From: JAENVU01 sp046598395
GTDB taxonomy: Bacteria > Actinomycetota > Acidimicrobiia > IMCC26256 > JAENVU01
DNA: 64,000 bases
Direction: 5' to 3'
NCBI GenBank assembly: GCA_046598395.1
Contig: JBKJIQ010000025.1
Coordinates: 1-64,000 of the forward strand
Shown here one piece after another: positions 44,040-52,068 of this stretch. Each line of letters starts with the position of its first letter. Within the stretch, counting starts at the first letter, position 1. The position numbers were made by a program, and so were the translations under genes. The notes beneath the pieces were generated by a model. It saw only the letters and a program-made list of their open reading frames with translations, had not been told where the DNA came from and made no database searches.

Positions 44040-45082
44040 CGGACCTCCAGGGTGATGATCGAACTCAACAAGTTGGGGCTCTCGCCGCCGACCAGATACG
44101 CGACGTTGCCGAGGACGGCGATCGCGGCGTCGGAGATCGGGGTGGGAAGGGTTGCCACCGGATTGAGCGTGACCGGGCCGACGCCGTCCGGGCCGGGGTC
44201 GAGGTGCCAGACCTGATTCGTTTCTCGGCCGGCGAGCAGACCACCGAACACATAGATGTGGCCGCGCACGGTCGCGGCCACTGCGTCAGTGAGGCCTTGG
44301 GGAAGTTCGCCGACCTGCATCGCTTCGCCGGTAGTGGTATCGAGCATTTGCACAGCGCGCACTGCGCCGGACGCGTTGCCGTCGGTGGTGCCACCGACGA
44401 TGTAGATCCGGGCTCCGAGTGCGGCCACCGCCGGATACCGAACGGGGACGGGTAGATCACCCAGGACTTGGAACGTGATGCCGTCGGACGTGGAGATCGT
44501 GGTGCCCCGCACCCGTGCACCGTCGTACCCGCCGATGATGAAAGTGCGCCCGCCGATGGTGGTGGCGGTGAGGTCAGACCGCGGGATGGGGAGATGCCCC
44601 ACCACACTCACTCCCGTGGGTCCCACCGCCTGGACCCCGTTGGTCTCACTCGAGTTCCCTCCGCCGAACACCATGGGAGTTCCACCAACCTGCGCGCCAC
44701 CGGCGTCGTGGACCGCGGCCACCAGCGCGCCCGCGTTGGTGACGGTGCGCGCCCGAGGATCGATGCGAAGGATCTCGCTGATCGTTCGTTTCGCTCCGTC
44801 GAAGCCGCCGAGGAGCAGTAGGTGATCACCATCGGCGATGAGCACCGCTCGGGCGGAAGGGCGGGGGAGTGCGAACGGCGCTGCAGCCACAACGACGGTG
44901 CCCGTGGACGGTGTGGACGTGGAAGCCGAAGGGTTCGTCGTGCTGGTGCTCGTACTGCGGGAGCCCGCCCCGCTACCGGTCGGCGCCGACTTCGCCGAGG
45001 TGGATGGAGCGCTGCTCGAACACGCCGTGGCCGTGACCAGAATGCAGAGTGCTGCGAGTATTGAGAGCAGCGGCCGAAACAT
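44036..45082 (-). CDS. Kelch-repeat lipoprotein
   Basis: 348 residues from ATG 45082; a longer frame is a shadow of the divergent GNAT gene. Lipobox TATAC at about residue 21, a Ser/Thr-rich linker (about 25-60), then Kelch motifs (LLLLGGFDGAKRT, TPMVFGGGNSS, TFIIGGYDGARV, RIYIVGGTTDGN, HIYVFGGLLAG, VAYLVGGESP) forming a six-bladed propeller. Same build as the coupled YVTN lipoprotein (lipid anchor, low-complexity spacer, propeller), so the pair probably work together at the cell surface. Function unknown. Confidence 0.9.
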   Translation of the reverse strand: MFRPLLSILAALCILVTATACSSSAPSTSAKSAPTGSGAGSRSTSTSTTNPSASTSTPSTGTVVVAAAPFALPRPSARAVLIADGDHLLLLGGFDGAKRTISEILRIDPRARTVTNAGALVAAVHDAGGAQVGGTPMVFGGGNSSETNGVQAVGPTGVSVVGHLPIPRSDLTATTIGGRTFIIGGYDGARVRGTTISTSDGITFQVLGDLPVPVRYPAVAALGARIYIVGGTTDGNASGAVRAVQMLDTTTGEAMQVGELPQGLTDAVAATVRGHIYVFGGLLAGRETNQVWHLDPGPDGVGPVTLNPVATLPTPISDAAIAVLGNVAYLVGGESPNLLSSIITLEVR

Positions 45083-45186
45083 CACCGCAGTCTGCAACAC
45101 GCGGCCGACGAATCCACGGACGGGGTCGGCCCAACCTTTGCCCAAGGCCCGGCTCGGCCCAACGTGGCGCCCACTACCTTGGCGTG

Positions 45187-45810
45187 GTGCAGGAATACGA
45201 AGTCCGGGAGATACGGGAGGACGAGGTCTTCGCGGCGCGTCGGATGCTCGCGACCGCGTTCGCCGGCGAAGCGTTCGCAATCGGCATGTTTGGGGCGGAG
45301 CCGCTCGGGCGGTTTCTGGGAATGATGGACCAGTACGCCTCGTGGCCGTTCTCGGCCGCACCCGTCACGTTCGCCGCGGTGTTCGGTGGGAACCTCCTTG
45401 GCGTCGCTACTGCGACGCTCCCGGGCCAGTGTCATCTGTGTGACGAGTCCCATGACCTGCTCCCAAGGACGGCGAGTGTCGCCGACCGGATTGAGCATGA
45501 GTTCCAGCTTGCCTGTCGACGGGCCCACAATGGTGCTGATCTTCCGGCGCACGCACACATAACGTCGGTCGCGGTCGAAGGAATCCTGCGTGGGGGCGGA
45601 GTCGGCCGTCGGCTGGTCGACCGACTCCTGAGCGGGCTTTGGTCCTCGGGCGCGTCATGTGCAGTGCTCGAATGCGTCACGGTACGCGCACCGTTCTATG
45701 AGCGATTGGGATTTCGGGTCATCGATGAGTTTGCGGATCCAGGTGCGCCGGGTTTGCGCAGTGTGTTGATGCGCTGTGACACCTCGAGCGGAGAGGGTCA
45801 GGCGAGCTAA
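45187..45810 (+). CDS. GNAT family N-acetyltransferase
   Basis: 207 residues from GTG 45187 (the GTG one codon earlier is equally possible). An upstream stretch of the frame overlaps the Kelch lipoprotein start and is not conserved-looking. Fold marks: VREIREDEVFAARRMLATAF, HITSVAVEGILRGGGVGRRLVDRLL acetyl-CoA loop, FYERLGFRVIDEF. Its TAA stop abuts the TTG start of rsgA directly, so the two may be co-translated. Confidence 0.88.
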   Translation: MQEYEVREIREDEVFAARRMLATAFAGEAFAIGMFGAEPLGRFLGMMDQYASWPFSAAPVTFAAVFGGNLLGVATATLPGQCHLCDESHDLLPRTASVADRIEHEFQLACRRAHNGADLPAHAHITSVAVEGILRGGGVGRRLVDRLLSGLWSSGASCAVLECVTVRAPFYERLGFRVIDEFADPGAPGLRSVLMRCDTSSGEGQAS

Positions 45811-46863
45811 TTGAACGCTGTCCCCGAACGCTGGGCCGCACTGCTGCCGTTCGGCTGGAACGATCGCGTTCGGGCCGGGTTCGAAGCGGTGGGCTCGACG
45901 CCCGGCCTGGCGCCCGGACGCGTCGTGCGAGTGGTGCGCTCCGCATGCGCAGTCGCAACGATCGATGGTGAGCGGATGGCCGAGTGGGTGGCGGATCTGC
46001 CCGACTTCCCCGTGGTGGGCGATTGGATCGCCATCGAGACGCTGGCCGAGCGCACCATTGTTCGATCGGTGTTGCCGCGTTGGTCGGAACTGATCCGGCT
46101 CGATCCCTTGGGCGATCGGTCCCAAGTGCTCGCGGTGAACGTGGACATCGTGTTCATCACCGCGCCCGCGGATCGTCCGAGTGTGGCCCGCGTGGAGCGC
46201 GAGAGCGTGGTGGCATGGGAGAGTGGGGCGCGCCCGGTGGTCGTGGTCACCAAAATCGATCTTGATGCCGAGGCCTACGTGGAGGAACTCCGGCGTCGGC
46301 TCGTAGGGGTGGAAATCATCGCGACCTCGGCCACCTCCGGCTCCGGAGTCGACGTCATTGCGGAGCAGTTGCAGCCGAATCACACGGCGGTGGTGCTCGG
46401 ACCGTCGGGCGCCGGAAAGTCCACGTTGATCAATGCGTTGCTCGGAGAGGATCGGCTCGCGACGGGCGCGGTACGCGACGAAGACGCGCGGGGCCGTCAC
46501 ACCACGACCACACGCGAGTTGGTGGTGATCCCGAGTGGAGGGGTGGTGATCGATACCCCGGGAATCCGCGGGCTCGGCATGTGGTCCGACGGTGCCGGGC
46601 TCGAAGCCGCATTCGCCGATATCACGGCACTCGCGGAGGGATGTCGGTTCCGCGACTGCCGCCACGATGGTGAGCCCGGCTGCGCGGTGGTGACGGCGTT
46701 GGCGCAGGGCACGCTCGACCGTGATCGGTTCGAGCACTACCGGAAGTTGGACCGAGAGATCGCCACCGACCCCCGCAAGTTCGATCCGGCGGTTCGCCGC
46801 GCCGAACGGGAGCGGACCAAGGCCGCCAATGCCGAACAACGGAGAGCGCGCAAGCAATCCTGA
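45811..46863 (+). CDS. rsgA: ribosome small subunit-dependent GTPase RsgA
   Basis: 350 residues from TTG 45811, immediately after the GNAT stop. Circularly permuted GTPase: the G4 motif VVVTKIDLD (about 146-154) precedes G1 GPSGAGKSTLIN (about 197-208) and G3 DTPGIRG (about 250). Preceded by an OB-fold domain and followed by a zinc-binding C-terminal domain, CRFRDCRHDGEPGCAV (Cys-x4-Cys-x-His-x5-Cys). RsgA helps mature the 30S subunit by checking the decoding centre. The Lys/Arg-rich tail is typical. Confidence 0.96.
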   Translation: MNAVPERWAALLPFGWNDRVRAGFEAVGSTPGLAPGRVVRVVRSACAVATIDGERMAEWVADLPDFPVVGDWIAIETLAERTIVRSVLPRWSELIRLDPLGDRSQVLAVNVDIVFITAPADRPSVARVERESVVAWESGARPVVVVTKIDLDAEAYVEELRRRLVGVEIIATSATSGSGVDVIAEQLQPNHTAVVLGPSGAGKSTLINALLGEDRLATGAVRDEDARGRHTTTTRELVVIPSGGVVIDTPGIRGLGMWSDGAGLEAAFADITALAEGCRFRDCRHDGEPGCAVVTALAQGTLDRDRFEHYRKLDREIATDPRKFDPAVRRAERERTKAANAEQRRARKQS

Positions 46864-46986
46864 CGCTGGGCTCTCAACAAAAGGTGACGACGCGAGCGCG
46901 CCGTTGCGAATGCTCATGGCATGCCGGTTGTACGGATGTGAGCGGCACCGCGAAAATCGTCGTGGGCCGGTATCGCACGAAGGCGT

Positions 46987-47244
46987 CAGTTGCGCGGCGC
47001 ATTCCAACATAAACGGCGACGGGTCGACGATGGTGATGTCGTAGCCATCGCGCGCGAGGGGGATGCTCTGATGGCCCGCGCCGCCTCCGACGTCGACGAT
47101 GCGCAGCGGGGCGGACGCGAGGTGCGCGAGCAGGTGTTGATGGATGACGTGGGTCCGCACGCGTCCTCGGAGCGAGTCGTAGTGCGTGTCGACGTAGGTC
47201 TTTCCGAGTTCGGCCCAGGGGTCGTCGTGCTGGGTGTCACTCAT
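46987..47244 (-). pseudogene. truncated class I SAM-dependent methyltransferase (N-terminal remnant)
   Basis: The ATG at 47244 opens with about 86 residues of a SmtA-like methyltransferase: helix THVIHQHLLAHL, then the SAM-binding motif I IVDVGGGAGHQSIPLA and motif II DITIVDPSPFMLE. After that the similarity stops and the frame merely continues as antisense of rsgA. The rest of the gene is missing, so it is almost certainly not functional. The 559 bases between rsgA and the DUF4262 gene hold only this remnant; 46864-46986 and 47245-47422 show nothing. Confidence 0.6.
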
Positions 47245-47422
47245 GGAGCCATCTTTGCCCAGCGCCGTGCTGGCGAGTGGTCTGATCTGAGGTCATGGGG
47301 CGACGCGTCAGGAACGGCAAGCGAGGAGACGAAACCTGGCCGGTCGCGTTCCGCCTCACTCCGGATGCACCGGCGGCTGCTGGGCGAAAAGGGTGGTCAC
47401 ACCCTCCGTGCACACTGTGGGC

Positions 47423-47902
47423 ATGTGCGAGATATGTGACGGTATAACTCATCAGCAATCGATGGAACGCATGCATGCCCACGTGGCTTCCGGGTCGTGG
47501 GCACTGCAAGGTGTGGAGGCGGGTGAGCACCAGCGCCCGTGGGCGTACACGATCGGACTGATGCAGCACTTCGGCCATCCGGAGCTGGTGATCACCGACG
47601 GAGCCTGGCGGGAGAGCGCCGTGATCTTGAACCAGCTGGGCGAGTGGGTGCGCAAGGGCGATCGGTTCGTTCCGGGGATGGTGGTCGAATCTGACGGCGG
47701 CGCCATCGAGCTCGGCGTACTACGACTGGACCGGAGCCGTCCCAGGCTCGTTGGAAATGCTCCAGGTCATCACCATGGACTCGAAATATTGCGAGCACCA
47801 CCAGGGAATGCGTGCCGGACTTGCGGTCCCGGGGGCTTTGCAATGTCCGGCAACGGTCCGAACCGCATGGAGCGTCGACGCGCCGCGCGCCGCCGCCATT
47901 GA
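47423..47902 (+). CDS. DUF4262-like protein, probably frameshifted
   Basis: From ATG 47423 the protein opens with MCEICDGITHQQSMERMH and continues to WAYTIGLMQHFGHPELVI, the DUF4262 pattern. After about residue 97 (near 47714) the frame changes to an Arg/Pro-rich tail without family character. In the next frame (from 47715) comes AYYDWTGAVPGSLEMLQVITM followed by DSKYCEHHQG, which looks like the true continuation and stays open to 48038. One extra base (or two lost) explains this: a frameshift mutation or an assembly error. Function of the family is unknown. Confidence 0.6.
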   Translation: MCEICDGITHQQSMERMHAHVASGSWALQGVEAGEHQRPWAYTIGLMQHFGHPELVITDGAWRESAVILNQLGEWVRKGDRFVPGMVVESDGGAIELGVLRLDRSRPRLVGNAPGHHHGLEILRAPPGNACRTCGPGGFAMSGNGPNRMERRRAARRRH

Positions 47903-48086
47903 AGCCCAAGCCGGCAATGGTGCCGCGGGTCTCGCAGTCGTAGGTCGCGCGCGAATGCGACGTCGTCATCCACGGATGCAACGGTTCCGAGGTCACCATC
48001 GATCCAGGCATAGACCGACCACACTGCGGGAACTCTGACGCGACGAGGCGGGTGACGAACTCGGCAGTGATGTCGTCGGGGGTCAC
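47892..48086 (-). pseudogene. aminoglycoside phosphotransferase-family relic with internal deletions
   Basis: Minus-strand frames carry three ordered pieces of an APH/choline kinase-like protein. The first is an N-terminus TPDDITAEFVTRLVASEFPQ (48086-48024). Then, in another frame and directly joined, WSVYAWIDGD...DDDVAFARDL (48024-47943). Back in the first frame comes ATYDCETRGTIAGLGF (about 47945-47892). In intact family members about 80 residues separate the first two pieces and about 25 the last two. So at least two internal deletions have occurred and the kinase catalytic loop is absent. It overlaps the tail of the DUF4262 frame. Confidence 0.5.
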
Positions 48087-48163
48087 CGATCGAGTCTGCC
48101 CGACGCGTCCTGCCGACACGCTCGAATCTCGGGCCGCGTGCCAGCAGAAGTGTGGAAGTGTGA

Positions 48164-48517
48164 TGGTGGAGGTGGGGGGAGTCGAACCCCCGTCTTCCAA
48201 GTCCTTAGCGGGACTTCTCCGAGCGCAGCCGGTGGGTAAGTCTCGGACTGTCGCCGCCCACTGGCGGCCTGCGACGATCCCAGCCTCGCTGTGATGTCCC
48301 GTCAGGCCACGGGGCCCGTCCCGACGGTAAGCCGCTCTTAGTGACGCCCTGGTTCCGACCGAGCAGCTGGGCCGGGTAGGACGCGCTACTTATTTCTAAG
48401 CAGCGAGTGTGAGGTTGTCCTCAGCAAGTATTGGTTTTGCCGGCTCTTTTACGACGCTCCGGCGACGTCGGCTCGCTTCTCCCGCCTCGATCCTCAGAAT
48501 CGAAACCACGCACCCCC
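48164..48517 (-). ncRNA. ssrA: transfer-messenger RNA (tmRNA)
   Basis: 354 bases including an encoded CCA. The 5' strand GGGGGTG (48517-48511) pairs with CACCTCC at the 3' end, with one G-U pair, followed by ACCA (48167-48164). The T arm with TTCGACT is adjacent. The mRNA-like part (48440-48396) encodes tag peptide AKPILAEDNLTLAA followed by TAG, ending in the LAA degron read by ClpXP-type proteases. tmRNA with SmpB rescues ribosomes stalled on broken mRNA. smpB lies 1 kb away on the same strand, with an M50 protease gene between. Confidence 0.95.
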
Positions 48518-48732
48518 TTGTCAAGTGCCGTTCCGATGCGCTGGAACAGCCTGGTCAGTCTACGCCGGACTGCGCTCGGATTCTCCCTTGATTGGTCCAC
48601 AACATCTTCGGGGCTGAGTCTCAGCTGAGCACGGTGACCGGCGCGTGGGCGCTGGGAACGCGAAGCTCTCCGAGGTTGTTGGCACCCGACAAGGTTCAGG
48701 CCAGCACCAGTTCGCTACGGAGAGGACATCGC

Positions 48733-49509
48733 ATGCGCGCCACACTGCGCCTCGGACGGTTCTTCGGTGTCGAGGTCGCCGCCCACTGGTCGGTGCTGGT
48801 GATCGCCGGACTCATTGGTTACGGCCTGACCGGCGGGACTGCCGATGCCACGCTCTGGGCGGTGGTCGTGCCGACGGTGTTCGTGTTCCTCGGGTCGTTG
48901 CTCGCGCACGAGCTGTCGCACTCGGTGGTCGCGAAGCGAAACGGAATGGAAGTTCGCGGCATCACCCTTTGGATGCTGGGGGGAGTCGCGCAACTCGGTG
49001 GGCCGATGCCAACGGCGGGTGCCGAGTTCCGTATCGCCGCGGCCGGCCCCGCGATGAGTTACGCGTTGGCGGCGAGTTTCTTCGGACTGTTCAAGCTGGC
49101 GGGCCCGCTCGGCGCGCCCGATCTCATGGGGCAAGCCTTGGAATGGTTGGCATTCGTCAATGTCGTGCTCGGCACGTTCAACCTGATCCCGGCTGCGCCC
49201 CTCGATGGTGGGCGCATCCTCGCCAGCGCGATTTGGGCCATGACCCGCGACCGGAACCGAGGAGAAATGGTTGCCACCCGCGTCGGTCAAGGATTCGGTG
49301 GCCTGCTGGTGGGAGCGGGGGTGGTTGGCCCATTCGTGGGGGTTCCCTACGTCTCGTTATGGACCGCGTTCATGGGCCTTTTCGTCCTGCGCGCCGCCAC
49401 CGCGGAATACCAGAACGCCCGGCTCGCCGGCGTGCTTCACGATGTCCAACACCGTGGCGAGTTGGTCACGCCTCCAGAGGAACTCAGCAGTTCAACCACG
49501 ATGCCCTGA
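48733..49509 (+). CDS. site-2 protease-like M50 family membrane metalloprotease
   Basis: 258 residues from ATG 48733, with GGAGAGG 8-14 bases upstream. Four to six membrane helices. Zinc motif H59-E60-L-S-H63 in helix 2 (LLAHELSHSVVAKRNG), and FNLIPAAPLDGGRIL, the NPxPxDGG-type motif supplying the third ligand Asp. Cleaves membrane-spanning peptides. No C-terminal CBS domains, so it belongs to the short group. It lies between tmRNA and smpB but on the opposite strand. Confidence 0.93.
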   Translation: MRATLRLGRFFGVEVAAHWSVLVIAGLIGYGLTGGTADATLWAVVVPTVFVFLGSLLAHELSHSVVAKRNGMEVRGITLWMLGGVAQLGGPMPTAGAEFRIAAAGPAMSYALAASFFGLFKLAGPLGAPDLMGQALEWLAFVNVVLGTFNLIPAAPLDGGRILASAIWAMTRDRNRGEMVATRVGQGFGGLLVGAGVVGPFVGVPYVSLWTAFMGLFVLRAATAEYQNARLAGVLHDVQHRGELVTPPEELSSSTTMP

Positions 49510-49529
49510 CGTCCGGGGCGCGCGCTGAA

Positions 49530-49991
49530 CTACTTGCGCCGCTCGCGCAACGCCCGCTCAACGTCGCGGTTGGCGTCGCGTTCCGCGAGCGCATGCCGCT
49601 TGTCGTAGTTCTTCTTGCCCTTGGCGAGCGCGATCTCTACTTTGGCCCGCCCTTCCTTGAAGTACACCTTCAAGGGGACCAGGGTGAGGCCCTTCTCGCT
49701 CGACTGCCGCGTGATGGTGTCGATCTCACTCGCGTGGAGGAGGAGTTTGCGGCGCCGCACCGGGTCGATGTCCCCCCGGCTCGAGGCATACGGGAGAATG
49801 TGCATCCCGTTGAGCCAGATCTCGCCGTCGTCGACCCTCGCGTAGGCATCTTGGAGGTTCGCGTGGTGGTCGCGCAGCGACTTCACCTCGGCGCCCTGGA
49901 GCACGATTCCGCACTCCCATACTTCGAGGATGGAGTAGTCGTGGCGAGCCTTTCGGTTCGTGAGCACGACCTCATCGGGGCGGCGGGGCAT
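49530..49991 (-). CDS. smpB: SsrA-binding protein SmpB
   Basis: 153 residues. An OB-fold protein that binds tmRNA and delivers it to stalled ribosomes. Conserved NRKARHDYSILE, GIVLQGAEVKSLRDHHANLQDAYA, HILPYASSR, and the C-terminal tail KGKKNYDKRHALAERDANRDVERAL, which enters the vacant mRNA channel. Full length. Divergent from the acyltransferase gene. Confidence 0.98.
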   Translation of the reverse strand: MPRRPDEVVLTNRKARHDYSILEVWECGIVLQGAEVKSLRDHHANLQDAYARVDDGEIWLNGMHILPYASSRGDIDPVRRRKLLLHASEIDTITRQSSEKGLTLVPLKVYFKEGRAKVEIALAKGKKNYDKRHALAERDANRDVERALRERRK

Positions 49992-50061
49992 CCCGTGACG
50001 CTACCCGGCGAATTTTTCCGAGTCGTCACGCTGAGCCCGTCAATCGTGCGACCATGGCGCT

Positions 50062-51969
50062 GTGAGTCCACCCGCACACGGAATCCCACGCGTCCGCGCG
50101 TTGGATGGATTGCGCGGTCTCGCCGTGATCGCGGTCCTGGTATTTCACAGCGACCTCCTGGTGGGCGGATACCTCGGCGTCGACGTCTTCTTCGTCCTTT
50201 CGGGCTATCTCATCACGTCGATCCTCCTCGTCGAAGTGCAGACCACGGGACGGATTGCGTTGGGCGCCTTTTGGGCCCGACGTGCCCGCAGGCTATTGCC
50301 GGCGCTCTTTCTGGTGGTCGTGGCGGTGGCGGTCTACGCCGCGGTCTACGCCGGACCGACCGAGCTCGGCCGCATCCGCGCCGACGGCTTTGCCACGTTG
50401 GGCTACGTCGCGAACTGGAGATCCGTCTTTGCCCACCTGGACTATTGGGACTTGTTTCGACGGCCGTCGCCGTTTGAACACACGTGGAGCCTGGCGATCG
50501 AAGAGCAGTTCTACCTGGTCTGGCCGCTCGTGCTGCTCGGGGTGTTGACGGGGGCGCGGCGCCGAGCAGATGTCGATCGGTTTGCTCGTCGCGTTTTCTT
50601 TGTCGCCACCGGCCTCGCCGCAGTGGGCGCAGGGTGGGCACTGTGGATCTGGTTCTCGGATCACAACGCGACGCGCGTGTATTTCGGAACCGACACTCGG
50701 GCGCCGGCGATCCTGCTCGGCGCTGCGGCCGCGGCCTGGACCCAATGGCGCGGCGCCGCACGAGAAGGTCGTACTCGGCGCGTGGTCGAACTCGCGGGAA
50801 TCGCCGGGGTTGGATTTCTCGCGGTCGCGTTTGTGCAACTCGAAGGTAATGCCCTCTTCGAAGGCGGCTTGCTCGGGAGTTCCGTTGCCGCGGTCGCCGT
50901 CATCGTTGCGGCGGCGAACCCCCGACCCGGGACCGTGGCCCGACTCCTCGCGGTCAGACCATTGGTCGCGCTTGGTCTCGTGAGCTACGGCCTGTACCTC
51001 TGGCATTGGCCGATCTACCTGGTGCTGGACTCATTGCGCACCGGCCTCGATGGCTGGGCCCTCTTCGGTGTTCGATTTGCGGTGACGTTGCTGGCCGCGA
51101 GCGCGTCGTACATCCTCGTCGAGCAGCCGATCCGCAAGGGATTCGGGTCGCTAACCAGCTATCGAGTCGCGGTACCCGTGATCGGGGTGGTACTCGCCGG
51201 TCTCATCGTTGTCACTACCGCGGGTGGGTACGAACTGGGGACGAGCCGTCAAGTCTTTGCGAATCCGGTGCGAGCACGAGTGAGCGCTACGCGCGCCGGC
51301 GCGACCCGAATCATGATCGCCGGCAACTCGATCGGGAATGTCCTCGGCGTGGAGGGCCTCACCAAGGTGACCACAGTGCCGACGATCGCGGTACTCAATG
51401 ACGGAGTCTTCTCGTGCGACTTCCCGACGGTGCCGCTGATTCACACCGAGTTCCTTCCCAATCCCATCACGCCAATCGATTGCGATACTCCGTGGAAGCG
51501 GGCGATCCGCGGCTTCGATCCGCAGGTGGTCCTGCTCATTTTCGGCGATATCCATGTCACGGACTACAAGTTCGCCGATGGTTGGGCAACGCCGTGCGAG
51601 CAGAAGTTCCGCGTCAACTATCGCCGCGCGCTTGATGACGCAGTCCGTCGCTTGAGCGCGGGCGGCGCCAAGGTGGTGCTGACGACCGCGGCCTACTCTC
51701 GCTTCTTCGCGTCCGACGCGTTCAATCAAGCGATTCAACGGGCGACGCAATGCTCGAACATGATCGTGCGCCACTACGCCGCGTCGCATCACGCGGTGGG
51801 ATTCATTGACCTCAACCGGTTCATCTGCCCTGCTAGCTCAACGTGTCTGACCCAACTCGACGGATCTGAGCTCCGGTCCGACGGTGTTCACTATCGCGGC
51901 CAAGGCGCGCAGAAGGTGGCAGCGTGGATGTTGAACAAAATCGGCATTGAAGCGCTTCCGTCGCCGTAG
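50062..51969 (+). CDS. OafA-like acyltransferase-3 with C-terminal SGNH-like domain
   Basis: 635 residues from GTG 50062. N-terminal acyltransferase-3 domain (about 5-370) with ten membrane helices, RALDGLRGLAVIAVLVFH (catalytic-region His), and RRARRLLPALF. A fused SGNH-hydrolase-like extracytoplasmic domain (about 410-630) follows. Its block I reads AGNSIGN, with Asn replacing the usual Asp before Ser, but the block V D-G-V-H is intact. Such fusions O-acetylate cell-wall or surface polysaccharides: the membrane part brings acetyl across and the SGNH part transfers it. The specific polymer is unknown. Confidence 0.92.
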   Translation: MSPPAHGIPRVRALDGLRGLAVIAVLVFHSDLLVGGYLGVDVFFVLSGYLITSILLVEVQTTGRIALGAFWARRARRLLPALFLVVVAVAVYAAVYAGPTELGRIRADGFATLGYVANWRSVFAHLDYWDLFRRPSPFEHTWSLAIEEQFYLVWPLVLLGVLTGARRRADVDRFARRVFFVATGLAAVGAGWALWIWFSDHNATRVYFGTDTRAPAILLGAAAAAWTQWRGAAREGRTRRVVELAGIAGVGFLAVAFVQLEGNALFEGGLLGSSVAAVAVIVAAANPRPGTVARLLAVRPLVALGLVSYGLYLWHWPIYLVLDSLRTGLDGWALFGVRFAVTLLAASASYILVEQPIRKGFGSLTSYRVAVPVIGVVLAGLIVVTTAGGYELGTSRQVFANPVRARVSATRAGATRIMIAGNSIGNVLGVEGLTKVTTVPTIAVLNDGVFSCDFPTVPLIHTEFLPNPITPIDCDTPWKRAIRGFDPQVVLLIFGDIHVTDYKFADGWATPCEQKFRVNYRRALDDAVRRLSAGGAKVVLTTAAYSRFFASDAFNQAIQRATQCSNMIVRHYAASHHAVGFIDLNRFICPASSTCLTQLDGSELRSDGVHYRGQGAQKVAAWMLNKIGIEALPSP

Positions 51970-52002
51970 CGCTCACGGTTGGATTCCTCACCCAACCTCT
52001 CC

Positions 52003-52051
52003 AGCGCTTGTCGAATAGGTGGCGGTAGCCGCACACGATCCGACAAGCGCT
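52003..52051. repeat. 11-bp inverted repeat upstream of the EthD-like gene
   Basis: AGCGCTTGTCG (52003-52013) and its exact complement (52041-52051) are separated by 27 bases that include a small nested GCGG/CCGC stem. It lies in the 99-base gap after the acyltransferase stop and ends 17 bases before ATG 52069. No T tract follows, so an operator or a leader hairpin is as likely as a terminator. Confidence 0.6.
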
Positions 52052-52068
52052 CAAGTACGGTCGGCGCG

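Noticed and set aside
45655..46986. C-terminal continuation of the methyltransferase frame
   Set aside because: It is the antisense shadow of rsgA and shows no methyltransferase motifs; only the first ~86 residues are real.
48167..48200. Possible tRNA gene because of the GTTCGACTC-type T arm
   Set aside because: It is the 3' end of the tmRNA; no tRNA-like anticodon arm lies at the right distance.
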